Source: JACDAL01 sp963849115 (GTDB taxonomy: Bacteria > Actinomycetota > CADDZG01 > WHSQ01). Taken from it: a stretch of DNA of 64,000 nt. The position numbers were made by a program, and so were the translations under genes. The DNA lies in the NCBI GenBank assembly GCA_963849115.1, contig CAWKGK010000008.1, positions 372,001-436,000 on the forward strand, given 5' to 3'. The notes under the pieces are model-generated. The model was not told the DNA's origin and did not search any database. It worked only from the letters and a program-made list of their open reading frames with translations. Positions 50,619 through 58,514 of the stretch are shown one piece after another (within the stretch, counting starts at the first letter, position 1; each line of letters begins with the position of its first letter).

Positions 50619-50863
50619 TCAAGCGCCTGATCGTAGTGGCTATAGTCGCCGCGGCAGCCGTTGTGGGAGTGATGGCGGTGGTCGAACCACGGGATGTCGT
50701 GGGCCTGATGATTGCGGTCCTCGTTATCCTCATAGCTGCCTTGAGCGTCTCCGTGCTGAACCGCTCCGGAGGGTTCGAGCCCCCAGCTTGCAGGTCGTGC
50801 GGAGGTCTCATCGCGAGGTCCGCTCCGTACTGCAAGCACTGCGGGTCTTCTACTGGTAGGTGA
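50615..50863 (+). CDS. small membrane protein with C-terminal zinc ribbon
   Basis: An 82-residue protein with two adjacent hydrophobic helices (IVVAIVAAAAVVGVMAVV and VGLMIAVLVILIAALSVSVL) and a C-terminal zinc ribbon CRSCGG...YCKHCG. GTG start overlapping the cupredoxin stop (GTGA) makes it the last gene of the metal operon. Its 3' end overlaps the convergent secreted-protein gene by 14 bp. Role unknown. Confidence 0.75.
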   Translation: MIKRLIVVAIVAAAAVVGVMAVVEPRDVVGLMIAVLVILIAALSVSVLNRSGGFEPPACRSCGGLIARSAPYCKHCGSSTGR

Positions 50864-51860
50864 TCAGATCGGGCCGCGGCTTTATCCCGAGCACCTCGGC
50901 AGGCGAGAACATGTTGACGTCCTCGTCGTAGAAGAGCTTGAAGCCGTTGTAAAAGCCCTTGCGCTCGGTCTTTAACACGTCGTACTTGCTGAGTTTTGCG
51001 GCTCTGCCGCCGAAGCCGTCGACATGGAAGGTAAAGGCAAGCCGCGGATGGGCCTTGATCTGGTGGCGTTCCCTGACCATTCCTGTGGCGAAGGCATGGA
51101 CGGCGAGGAGCTTCTGGGGGAGATCGTGCTTCTTGGAGAGCTCCGCCAGCCACGCCGACACCTCGTTGACCTCCGCGGCGGTCGTGTGTCCAGTGGTCTC
51201 CGCCGGAGTCTCTCCTGGCCCCCATCTCCACTCCGAGTCCAACGCAAGCCCGACGTCCGGTTCCTTAAGAAACCGCTTGTACGGTTTCACCTCTTCCAAG
51301 AACGTGTCGGTACCCGGCTGGACATCGATGATGAGCAAGCCCTTGATCTTGCGCACCGCCCTGAGGTAACGAGAGATTTCGCCATGCCCCAAGGAGAGGT
51401 TGTGGTCGCCCTCGGGTCCGGGCGAGCCTGCGGCGACCGTGGCGATCAGCTCGAACGCGGGCAGCACGGGGCGGCCCTCGACCTTGTAGGGACGGCTCTG
51501 CTCGAGCAGAGCCTTAGACGTTTCCTTCGTCCCCGCTTCGCCCAGTACACCCAGGACACCGGTGCGGGGAGTGCCGTAGTACGCGACGACACGGTAGTCG
51601 GGGAACAGCCTCCGCCCGCCGCGCGGGAGCTCGGGACCGGCAGGCTTGTCGGCCTCCGGCCCATTCCTCTTATCTTCCTTCTTCTTATCTTTCTTGGGGG
51701 GCTTCGGGCTTCTCGAAGCATCTTCGGCCGGCTCCCCTTGTGCACCTGCCGGCTCCGCAGAGGTCTTTCCACCGCTCGAGGGTTCGGCCCCCGATGTGCA
51801 CACGCTCGCCAAGAACAGAACGGCGAGAAGCGCGGCGCGCGCCCGGAGGCCGAAGCTCAC
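50850..51860 (-). CDS. secreted protein of unknown function
   Basis: A 336-residue exported protein. The signal sequence ends near ASVCTSG, possibly a weak lipobox. Residues about 25-75 are a disordered, charged segment (Ser/Gly/Glu then SPKPPKKDKKKEDKRN). The folded part (about 80-336) starts RVVAYYGTPRTGVLGVLGE and contains IKGLLIIDVQPGTDTFLEEV, LALDSEWRWGPGETPAET and HPRLAFTFHVDGFGG. The strand-like segments with Asp/Glu ends suggest a TIM-barrel or glycosidase-like fold. I do not recognise a named family. GTG start overlapping the upstream small gene. Confidence 0.7.
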   Translation of the reverse strand: MSFGLRARAALLAVLFLASVCTSGAEPSSGGKTSAEPAGAQGEPAEDASRSPKPPKKDKKKEDKRNGPEADKPAGPELPRGGRRLFPDYRVVAYYGTPRTGVLGVLGEAGTKETSKALLEQSRPYKVEGRPVLPAFELIATVAAGSPGPEGDHNLSLGHGEISRYLRAVRKIKGLLIIDVQPGTDTFLEEVKPYKRFLKEPDVGLALDSEWRWGPGETPAETTGHTTAAEVNEVSAWLAELSKKHDLPQKLLAVHAFATGMVRERHQIKAHPRLAFTFHVDGFGGRAAKLSKYDVLKTERKGFYNGFKLFYDEDVNMFSPAEVLGIKPRPDLITYQ

Positions 51861-52126
51861 AGCAGCGAGGCTTGGTTGTCGGCCCTCGGCTCGGCCTGAT
51901 CGGGGCTTTCGGCGGGATGCTCGATCAACGCCACGACGCGGGTCGACATGAATCTCCCAGTACGAATCACGATCCCCGTACGCGTGACCTCGGAGACCTC
52001 GACCACGCCCCGAGATGTAGAGATCTCAACCCGGCGGCCCGCCTTGGACGCCGTGATGACGTAGGTCTTGGTCCCCTCGGAGACGTCGACGACGACCTCG
52101 ACCGTGTCTCCCTTCACCGGCCCCAC
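51857..52126 (-). CDS. small hypothetical protein
   Basis: An 89-residue, beta-rich protein (VEVVVDVSEGTKTYVITASK, VEISTSRGVVEVSEVTRTG) with a polar C-terminal tail. No signal peptide or cysteine. Start at GTG 52126 or GTG 52117, with AGGAGAGG just upstream. Its stop overlaps the start of the secreted-protein gene (GTGA), so both are in one transcript. Function unknown. Confidence 0.65.
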   Translation of the reverse strand: MGPVKGDTVEVVVDVSEGTKTYVITASKAGRRVEISTSRGVVEVSEVTRTGIVIRTGRFMSTRVVALIEHPAESPDQAEPRADNQASLL

Positions 52127-52237
52127 CTCTCCTCATCGAGCCCCTTCGGGCTATCCGTCCCCATGCTGCCATGAATCCGGTTCGGAGTGGCCGCCCCAGG
52201 GGGATGTATCGTCGAAGGCTAATTCTAGGAGGTTGTG

Positions 52238-53657
52238 ATGGCAGACGATTCCTTCGATGTGGTGATTCTCGGGGGCGGCAACGCCGGATATGCGGGCGCG
52301 TTTCGGGCCAGTGGCCTCGGGATGTCGGTGGCAATGGTGGAGAACGACAAGGTGGGCGGTACGTGCCTGCATCGCGGCTGCATACCGACCAAGGCGCTGC
52401 TGCACGCCGCCGACCTCATGGACGAGTTTCGGAACGCCTCCGCGTTCGGCCTCTCGGTCTCAGAGCCCACAGTACGACTGGAGCAAGGTTCTTGCCTTCA
52501 AGGATTCCGTGGTCGACAGCATGTACAAGGGTTTGGCAGGTCTCGTCAAGAAGAACAAGGTCGAGCTGGTTCAGGGCATGGGTCGCATCACCGACGAGCG
52601 CACCGTCGCCGTCGAGACCTCGGAGGGCAACAGAACTCTAACCGCCGATAAGGGCCTGGTCATCGCGTCGGGCTCGTTCGCGCGCGAGCTCCCCTTCATC
52701 AAGGCCGACGGCGACCGGGTCTACAACTCGACCCACGGGTTGACTGCAGAAGACGTTCCCGAATCGATCATCGTTGTCGGCGGCAACTACATAGGTCTCG
52801 AGTTCGCCAGCGTTTACAGGTCCTTTGGAGCAGATGTCCAGGTCGTCGAGATGCTCGATAAGATCGCTCCCAACGAGGACTCCGATATATCCAAGTCCCT
52901 GGCCAAGCTCCTCGAAGAACGCGGCATCAAGTTCCACGTCGGCGTGGAGGTGACGGGCGCCTCCAGCAGCGATTCGGGCGTGGAGGTCGAGCTGAAGAAG
53001 GGGGACGGCAGCGAGACCTTGACCGCCGACCGGCTGCTCGTGGCCGTGGGCCGCGGTCCCCGGACCGAGGACATTGGCCTTGAAGACGCAGGCGTCAAGA
53101 CCGAGCGCGGTTTCATCATCACCGACGAGCTGTTTCAGACGAGCGCCGGTGACGTCTTCGCCATCGGTGACGCCATTCAGGTTCCCGACGCGAACTGGCC
53201 GCACCCCCAGCTCGCGCACGTTGCGTTTCTGGAGGGAACAAAGGTCGCCGAGCACATCGCCGGCGAAGATGTCGTTCCCATCGACTACAAGAACATCCCG
53301 CACATCATCTATTGCCAGCCGGAGGTCGCCTCCGTCGGACTCACCGAGGACAAGGCCAAGGAGCTGGGCATGGATGTTGTCACCAAGCGCTACATGTTCA
53401 CTCACAACGCGCGCGCGCTGATGCTGGGTGGTGGCGAGGGCTTCGTCAAGACCGTAGCCGAGAAGAATGGAGCGGTGATCGGCGTGCACATAATCGGGCC
53501 CCGGGCTTCCGACATGATTACGGAAGCACAACTCGCGACCTCATGGGAGGCCTACCCGTCGGAGCTGGCGGAGCTCACTCATGCGCACCCGACCCTGTCG
53601 GAGGTAATCGGAGAGACGTTCTTGGGCCTGGCGGGCAAGCCACTGCACGGCACTTAA
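52238..53657 (+). CDS. lpdA: dihydrolipoyl dehydrogenase (E3), frameshifted
   Basis: Flavoprotein that reoxidises the lipoamide of 2-oxoacid dehydrogenases. The N-terminal part has the FAD motif VVILGGGNAGYAGAFRASGLG and the redox-active disulfide GGTCLHRGCIPTKALLHA. After FGLSVSEP (about 52469) the protein continues in the +1 frame (QYDWSKVLAFKDSVVDSMYKG) to 53657. That part holds the NAD site VVGGNYIGLEFASVY, FAIGDAIQ and the catalytic histidine HPTLSEVIGE. One extra base near 52466-52470 explains the break, and the total length (about 473) is normal. AGGAGG lies 5 nt before the ATG at 52238. Probably a sequence error in an essential gene. Confidence 0.9.
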
Positions 53658-53727
53658 GCCCCCTCGCCCCGTACGCTGACTTTCCACGAAAGGAGCGCGC
53701 AGCGCTGCTGAGGTGGATGAAGTTCGG

Positions 53728-53733
53728 TAAAAT
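53728..53733 (+). promoter_or_regulatory. -10 box TAAAAT for leaderless lipoprotein gene
   Basis: TAAAAT ends exactly 7 nt before the ATG at 53741; no Shine-Dalgarno sequence precedes that ATG. An in-frame ATG at 53717 lies upstream of this box and would be the start only if transcription began further upstream. Confidence 0.45.
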
Positions 53734-53740
53734 AGGCTCA

Positions 53741-54577
53741 ATGCGAAGAGTTGGCTGGGCGCTGGGCATGACGCTGATGCTGTTGATAGCGTGCGGTGAT
53801 GAGTCTCCCACGTCTTCCAACGATGCCGTCCGCACGCTTGCGGCTGCCTCCGAGAAGACGCTCGAGGAGCAGAGCTCCAAGGTGTCCGTGAGTGTGTCGA
53901 TGGGCTCCTCGGACGGCTCCCTGTCGCAGGGCGGCTACCGGGCCGAGGGCGCCTTCGATTACTCGAGCAACAAGGGCCATATGTCGGTCGATTTGGGAAA
54001 GTTGCCCGTGGCGGCGGGCAGCGATGCCGGAAGGGTGAATGTCGTGTTCGACGAGAGCGTCATCTACATGAAGCTTCCCGGCCTCCAAGAGAGCGTGCCG
54101 ACCAGCAAGCCGTGGGTCAGGATCGACCTCAAAGAAGTGCAGCGCCAGAGCGGCGGCACATCTCAATTCAACGCCTTCGGCCAGGCGGACCCCTCCCAGT
54201 ATCTTCAGTTCCTTCAGGGCGCGGGCAAGGTCGAACAGCTCGGCTCGGAGACCGTGCGCGATGTCGAAACCACTCGCTACAAGGCCGTTGTTGATCTGAA
54301 CGAAGCCGTGAAGAAGGCACCGGCCGAGACGCGCGACATGCTGACCAGGGCGGTCAGAGCATCTGGCTCGAAAAGCGTCCCCGTCAACGCGTGGATCGAC
54401 TCGGACGGCCTGTTGCGCCGCGTGCGCTACAGCTACGGAGGCTCCGATCAAACCGGGGGCATGTCATCGTCGATCACCGTCGACTTCTACGACTTCGGAA
54501 CCGCCGTCGAAGTCCGGCCCCCGCCCGGGGATCAGGTTACCGACCTGGCCGACATTCTCGAAAAGGCCTCATCTTGA
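53741..54577 (+). CDS. LprG/LppX-like lipoprotein
   Basis: A 278-residue lipoprotein: signal MRRVGWALGMTLMLLIACGD with Cys at residue 18, then Ser/Thr-rich sequence. The long beta-rich domain includes GAFDYSSNKGHMSVDLGKL, VNVVFDESVIYMKLPG, DVETTRYKAVVDLNEAVKKAP and VPVNAWIDSDGLLRRVRYSY. The pattern matches the LppX/LprAFG family, which binds lipids or lipoglycans at the cell surface in mycobacteria. It lies between lpd and pyk; no functional link is evident. Confidence 0.78.
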   Translation: MRRVGWALGMTLMLLIACGDESPTSSNDAVRTLAAASEKTLEEQSSKVSVSVSMGSSDGSLSQGGYRAEGAFDYSSNKGHMSVDLGKLPVAAGSDAGRVNVVFDESVIYMKLPGLQESVPTSKPWVRIDLKEVQRQSGGTSQFNAFGQADPSQYLQFLQGAGKVEQLGSETVRDVETTRYKAVVDLNEAVKKAPAETRDMLTRAVRASGSKSVPVNAWIDSDGLLRRVRYSYGGSDQTGGMSSSITVDFYDFGTAVEVRPPPGDQVTDLADILEKASS

Positions 54578-54592
54578 GTAGAGGCGACTAAC

Positions 54593-56008
54593 TTGCGCCG
54601 AACCAAGATCATCGCGACGCTCGGCCCCGCCAGCAAAGACGCCAAAGTCGTGCGGGCTCTGATCGATGAGGGCGTTGACGTGTTTCGGGTCAACTTCGCC
54701 CACGCCACAACGGACGTTCACAAGGCCACCATTGCAACCGTGCGCGAGCAGGCGGCCGAGGTCGGCAGGGTGGTCGGCGTGCTTGTCGATCTACCCGGCC
54801 CCAAGATGCGTACCGGACCGATGGCCTCGGGGGAGGTTTACCTTCCACTCGACAGCCCGTTTGTGCTGACGGCCCAGGACGTAGAGGGAGACGAATCGTG
54901 CGTGTCGACCACGGTGAATGATCTCGCTCACATGGTGTCGAAGGACGATGAGATCTATCTCGCCGACGGCGAGATCGTATTGCGAGTGACGTCCATCCAA
55001 GGAGCCGACGTCGCCACCGAGGTGTCGCGCCCCGGCATCCTGCGTTCGCGCAAGGGCATGCATCTGCCCGGGTCCGAGGCTCACGTGGGCGCGTTCACGC
55101 CCGAGGACGAGATCGCCACCAAGGCTGCCGTCGAAATGGGCGCCGACCTGGTGGGTTTGTCCTTCGTCAAGGACGCCCGGGATATCCAGCGGCTGCGCGC
55201 CGCTTTGGGAGATCACGGCCCGAAGCCTCGGATCGTAGCGAAGGTGGAAACTGCTTCGGCGGTCGCCAACCTCCAGCAGATAGTTCCCGAGACCGACTTG
55301 GTCATGGTGGCGCGTGGCGACCTCGGCATCCAGACACCTCTGCGACGCGTTCCCATTCTGCAGAAGGAGATCATCCATACCTGCAACGAATGGGGCCGGC
55401 CGGTGATAACCGCCACTCAGATGCTGGAATCCATGACCCGGTCCCCCCTGCCCACGCGGGCGGAAGCGGCCGACGTCGCCAACGCGGTCCTGGATGGGAC
55501 CGACGCACTCATGCTCTCCGAGGAGACGGCGGTCGGAAACGATCCCGTCAACGTGGTGCGAACGATGTCGGATCTCGCGGAGACGGCTGAGGCTTCGCTC
55601 GAGACCGAGCACGGCGTCTGCAAAGACGCCCGCACAGACGCCGTTTCGTGGGCCGTGGCCCGGGCGGGGTGGCGCGCCGCCGAGGACCTGTCCGTGGCCG
55701 CCATCATCTGTCCCACGCGCACCGGAAGCACGCCGCGCCGGGTCGCGATCTCCCGGCCCAGCATGCCGATCGTTGCGCTTTCGGAGAGTCTTTCGACTCT
55801 CGGCAGTCTCGCCGCGGTGTGGGGTGTCGAGCTTGTCCACCTGCCGGATATTCCCGTCGCATACGACGACCGCCAGGATGTCGAGCGCGTGACACAGGCT
55901 GCGCTGAGGGCCGGGTGCGTGTCCCCAGGGGACCTGGTGGCTCTGGTGGCGGGGAGCGCAGGGCCGAGGGCCGGCAGCACCGATTACCTGCGGATCGTGG
56001 TGGTGTGA
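54593..56008 (+). CDS. pyk: pyruvate kinase
   Basis: A 471-residue enzyme making pyruvate and ATP from phosphoenolpyruvate and ADP. Motifs: TKIIATLGPAS, DVFRVNFAHA (the usual NFSHG is slightly changed), LPGPKMRTG, the catalytic lysine region RIVAKVETASAV, MVARGDLGIQTP, ITATQMLESMTRSPLPTRAE and LMLSEETAVG. The C-terminal domain is complete. TTG start with AGAGG upstream, 15 nt after the lipoprotein stop. Confidence 0.95.
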   Translation: MRRTKIIATLGPASKDAKVVRALIDEGVDVFRVNFAHATTDVHKATIATVREQAAEVGRVVGVLVDLPGPKMRTGPMASGEVYLPLDSPFVLTAQDVEGDESCVSTTVNDLAHMVSKDDEIYLADGEIVLRVTSIQGADVATEVSRPGILRSRKGMHLPGSEAHVGAFTPEDEIATKAAVEMGADLVGLSFVKDARDIQRLRAALGDHGPKPRIVAKVETASAVANLQQIVPETDLVMVARGDLGIQTPLRRVPILQKEIIHTCNEWGRPVITATQMLESMTRSPLPTRAEAADVANAVLDGTDALMLSEETAVGNDPVNVVRTMSDLAETAEASLETEHGVCKDARTDAVSWAVARAGWRAAEDLSVAAIICPTRTGSTPRRVAISRPSMPIVALSESLSTLGSLAAVWGVELVHLPDIPVAYDDRQDVERVTQAALRAGCVSPGDLVALVAGSAGPRAGSTDYLRIVVV

Positions 56009-56228
56009 GCATCGCCTCTTGGATTGAGCCCATTCCGCCGTAGGGCCAATTTTTGCCCCCTAAATTCCCATGCTGTCGTTTCGGGCCGAACCCTGCGTTG
56101 CGACGACCAGGCGACGACCGCCCCCCAACCGAGGGTGACGACCTCTCCGGAGGGGTAACCTCGGAAGAGGGTTTCATCCCGGGGGCGACGACAGTATCGG
56201 TTGGTTCGCTGGTTGAAAGGGTCGGTGG

Positions 56229-57742
56229 ATGGCGACAGAGATCAAGATGCCTCAGCTCGGCGAATCCGTCGTCGAGGGCACGATTACCAAGTGGCTCAAG
56301 CAAGAGGGCGACTCCGTCGATGAGGACGAGCTCCTCGTCGAGGTATCGACCGACAAGGTCGACTCCGAGGTCCCCTCGTCGGCGGCGGGGACGATCCAGA
56401 AGATCCTCGTAAGCGAGGGGGAGACCGTCAAGGTCGGCACCGCGATCGCGCTCGTGGGAGACGGCGCCGCCGAGTCGAACGGCGAGGCCGAGGACTCCGG
56501 GGAATCCGAGCAGCAGGAAGAACCCGAAGCGCAGGCATCGGAAGAAGGGTCCGAGGGTGAGACTTCTGATGAAGACGAGAAGGAGCCCGCCGCCGAGGCT
56601 GAGAAGACCGAGCCGAGTGAGGGAGACGTCGGCAAGGAGGACGCCGAAGCTGAGGCCGAGCAGGACACCGCCGAGGAGGGGGCCGACGAGGCCCCTGCCG
56701 CCACCGAAGAACCCGCCACCGAAGAGAAGGAACCCTCCGCTCAGCAGGCGGTGGATTCGTCCGAGGGCGACGGCGACAAGTCCAAGCGAGGGGTTATCTC
56801 CCCCCTCGTGCGGCGTCTTGCCGACGAGCACAACCTCGACCTCCAAAAGGTCGAGGGTACCGGCACGGGCGGCCGCATTCGCAAGCAGGACGTGCTGGCG
56901 TTTCTCGAGAAGGGTGAGGAGGCCCCGGCCGAGTCCGACAAGGCCGAGAAGACGTCCGCTCCTGCAGCCAAAGAGGAGGCTTCCGCAGCCCCAGAGGCTA
57001 AAGAGACTTCCCGCGAGGCTGGTCGCGCGAGGAGCTCGTCCCCTGGACCAACATCCGCAAGCGCACCGCCGAGCACATGGTCGCATCGGCGCGGGAAACG
57101 GCGCGCGCCTGGAACGCGATCGAGGTCGACTGGACACCGCTCGTGACGATGCGCGAGCAGGTCAAAGCCAACTTCAAGGAGCGCGAGGGCTTCAACCTCA
57201 CCTACATGGGCTTTCTCGGACGGGCTCTGTGCGAGACGCTCCTCGAGATGCCGGAGGTCAACTCGACCTACGACGAAGAGAACCAGGCGAACCGCCAAAA
57301 GCATTACGTCAATCTCGGGATCGCGGTGGCGCTCGAAGGCGGGGGCCTCATCGTCCCTGTGGTCAAGGGAGCCGAGGAGAAGAACCTCGTCGGCCTGGCT
57401 CGCTCGGTCAACGAGATAGTCACCAAGGCGCGCTCGAAGAAGCTCGCGCCCGATGATCTGCAGGGTGGCTCGTTCACGATTACGAATCCCGGCCCCTTTG
57501 GTTCGGTCGTTTCGGTGCCGATAATCCCGCGCGGCCAAGCAGCAATCCTGAGCTTCGAAGCGATCGGCAAGAAAGTGGTCGTGACAGATGACGACGCCAT
57601 CGCGATTCGCAGCATGGGATTTGTGACGCTGTCATGGGATCATCGCGTCATCGACGGGGCCGAGGCCTCGCAGTTCTTGGCCTTGCTCAAGAAGCGGCTC
57701 GAGACGATGGACTTCTCGAGCGAGCTGGCGCACTACCTCTAA
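56229..57742 (+). CDS. dihydrolipoamide acyltransferase (E2) of a 2-oxoacid dehydrogenase, frameshifted
   Basis: The E2 core passes acyl groups from E1 to CoA. One lipoyl domain (residues 1-77) has the lipoylated K43 in STDKVDSEV. An approximately 100-residue acidic Glu/Ala linker follows, then the E1/E3-binding domain (ISPLVRRLADEHNLDLQKVEGTG). The frame then breaks near 57015-57026; the catalytic domain continues one frame over as REELVPWTNIRKRTAEHMVA and ends with the active-site SWDHRVIDGAEASQFL. One base appears missing there. Both halves are conserved, so a sequencing error is likely. The 220 bp before the gene hold no ORF and no recognised riboswitch. Confidence 0.9.
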
Positions 57743-57761
57743 GTGAGGCTTTAGGAGGGCG

Positions 57762-58514
57762 ATGGGAGATCAGGAGGGGGCCGCGGCGCAGCCCGGCGTC
57801 CTCGAGGCGGCGTGGTTGGAGCGCGCCGGCTACGAGGACATGTGGGCGTGGCAGCGACGCCGTTTCGAAGCCCGGCGAGCCGGCGAGTGCAACGACATGG
57901 TCGCCCTCCTCGAGCATCCACCGACCTACACCTTGGGCCGGCGGTCGACCTCCGAAGAGATCCTTTACACCCCCGAGCAACGAAGGGCGCTTGGCATCTC
58001 CTTGTTCGAGGTCGATAGAGGGGGCAGGGCCACCTATCACGGGCCCGGACAGATAGTTGGCTACCCGATCGTGGCGCTGGGCCAGCGCTACGACGTCCTT
58101 CAATACTTGCGCAGCATAGAGGACGCGCTCATCGGATCCCTGGCTGAGCTGGCGATCGAAGGTTATCGTGACCCGCGCCACACAGGCGTATGGGTGGGTG
58201 ACAACAAGATCGCCGCTATCGGCGTGAGGATCACACGCGGCATCACCATGCACGGGTTCGCCCTCAACGTCGGAACCGACCTCTCGATGTTTGAGGGAAT
58301 CGTCCCGTGTGGCATTGAAGGTCATTGGGTTACCTCGGTTGAGGCCGAGACGGGAGTGCACCATCGACTCGAGGACGTCGCGCTGATCCTGGGACGTCAT
58401 CTCGCCCGGGTGATGAGCCGCAATCTGCAGTGGGTTTCCTGCCGAGTGGTGGATAAAGGTTGCTATGCAACCACTCACCACTCGAGCATGCTCAGAGAAG
58501 AGGCGAGCACATGA
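57762..58514 (+). CDS. lipB: octanoyl-[ACP]:protein N-octanoyltransferase LipB
   Basis: A 250-residue enzyme that transfers octanoate from ACP to lipoyl domains. Motifs: LLEHPPTYTLGRRS, VDRGGRATYHGPGQIVGYPIV, the catalytic lysine region VGDNKIAAIGVRITRGITMHGFALNV and the catalytic cysteine in IVPCGIEG. The last 25 residues lie within a palindromic repeat (58443-58484) and are not family-like, so the ancestral C-terminus was probably near residue 228. The ATG has AGGAGGG upstream; the stop overlaps the E1 alpha start. Confidence 0.93.
   Translation: MGDQEGAAAQPGVLEAAWLERAGYEDMWAWQRRRFEARRAGECNDMVALLEHPPTYTLGRRSTSEEILYTPEQRRALGISLFEVDRGGRATYHGPGQIVGYPIVALGQRYDVLQYLRSIEDALIGSLAELAIEGYRDPRHTGVWVGDNKIAAIGVRITRGITMHGFALNVGTDLSMFEGIVPCGIEGHWVTSVEAETGVHHRLEDVALILGRHLARVMSRNLQWVSCRVVDKGCYATTHHSSMLREEAST
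58443..58484. repeat. palindromic element inside the lipB 3' end, CGAGTGGT family copy 3
   Basis: A 42-bp element: outer stem CGAGTGGTG (58443-58451)/CACCACTCG (58476-58484), inner stem GGTTGC (58458-58463)/GCAACC (58467-58472), loop TAT. It is the most perfect member of the family and lies inside the lipB reading frame, just before the E1 alpha start. Confidence 0.7.

Noticed and set aside
52238..53657. Programmed frameshift in lpd (and similarly E2)
   Set aside because: No slippery heptamer or downstream structure is evident at the junctions, and these families are not known to use frameshifting; indel error is simpler.
56009..56228. Riboswitch before the E2 gene
   Set aside because: The 220-bp region has GC-rich stretches but I find no TPP, lipoate-related or other known aptamer core.
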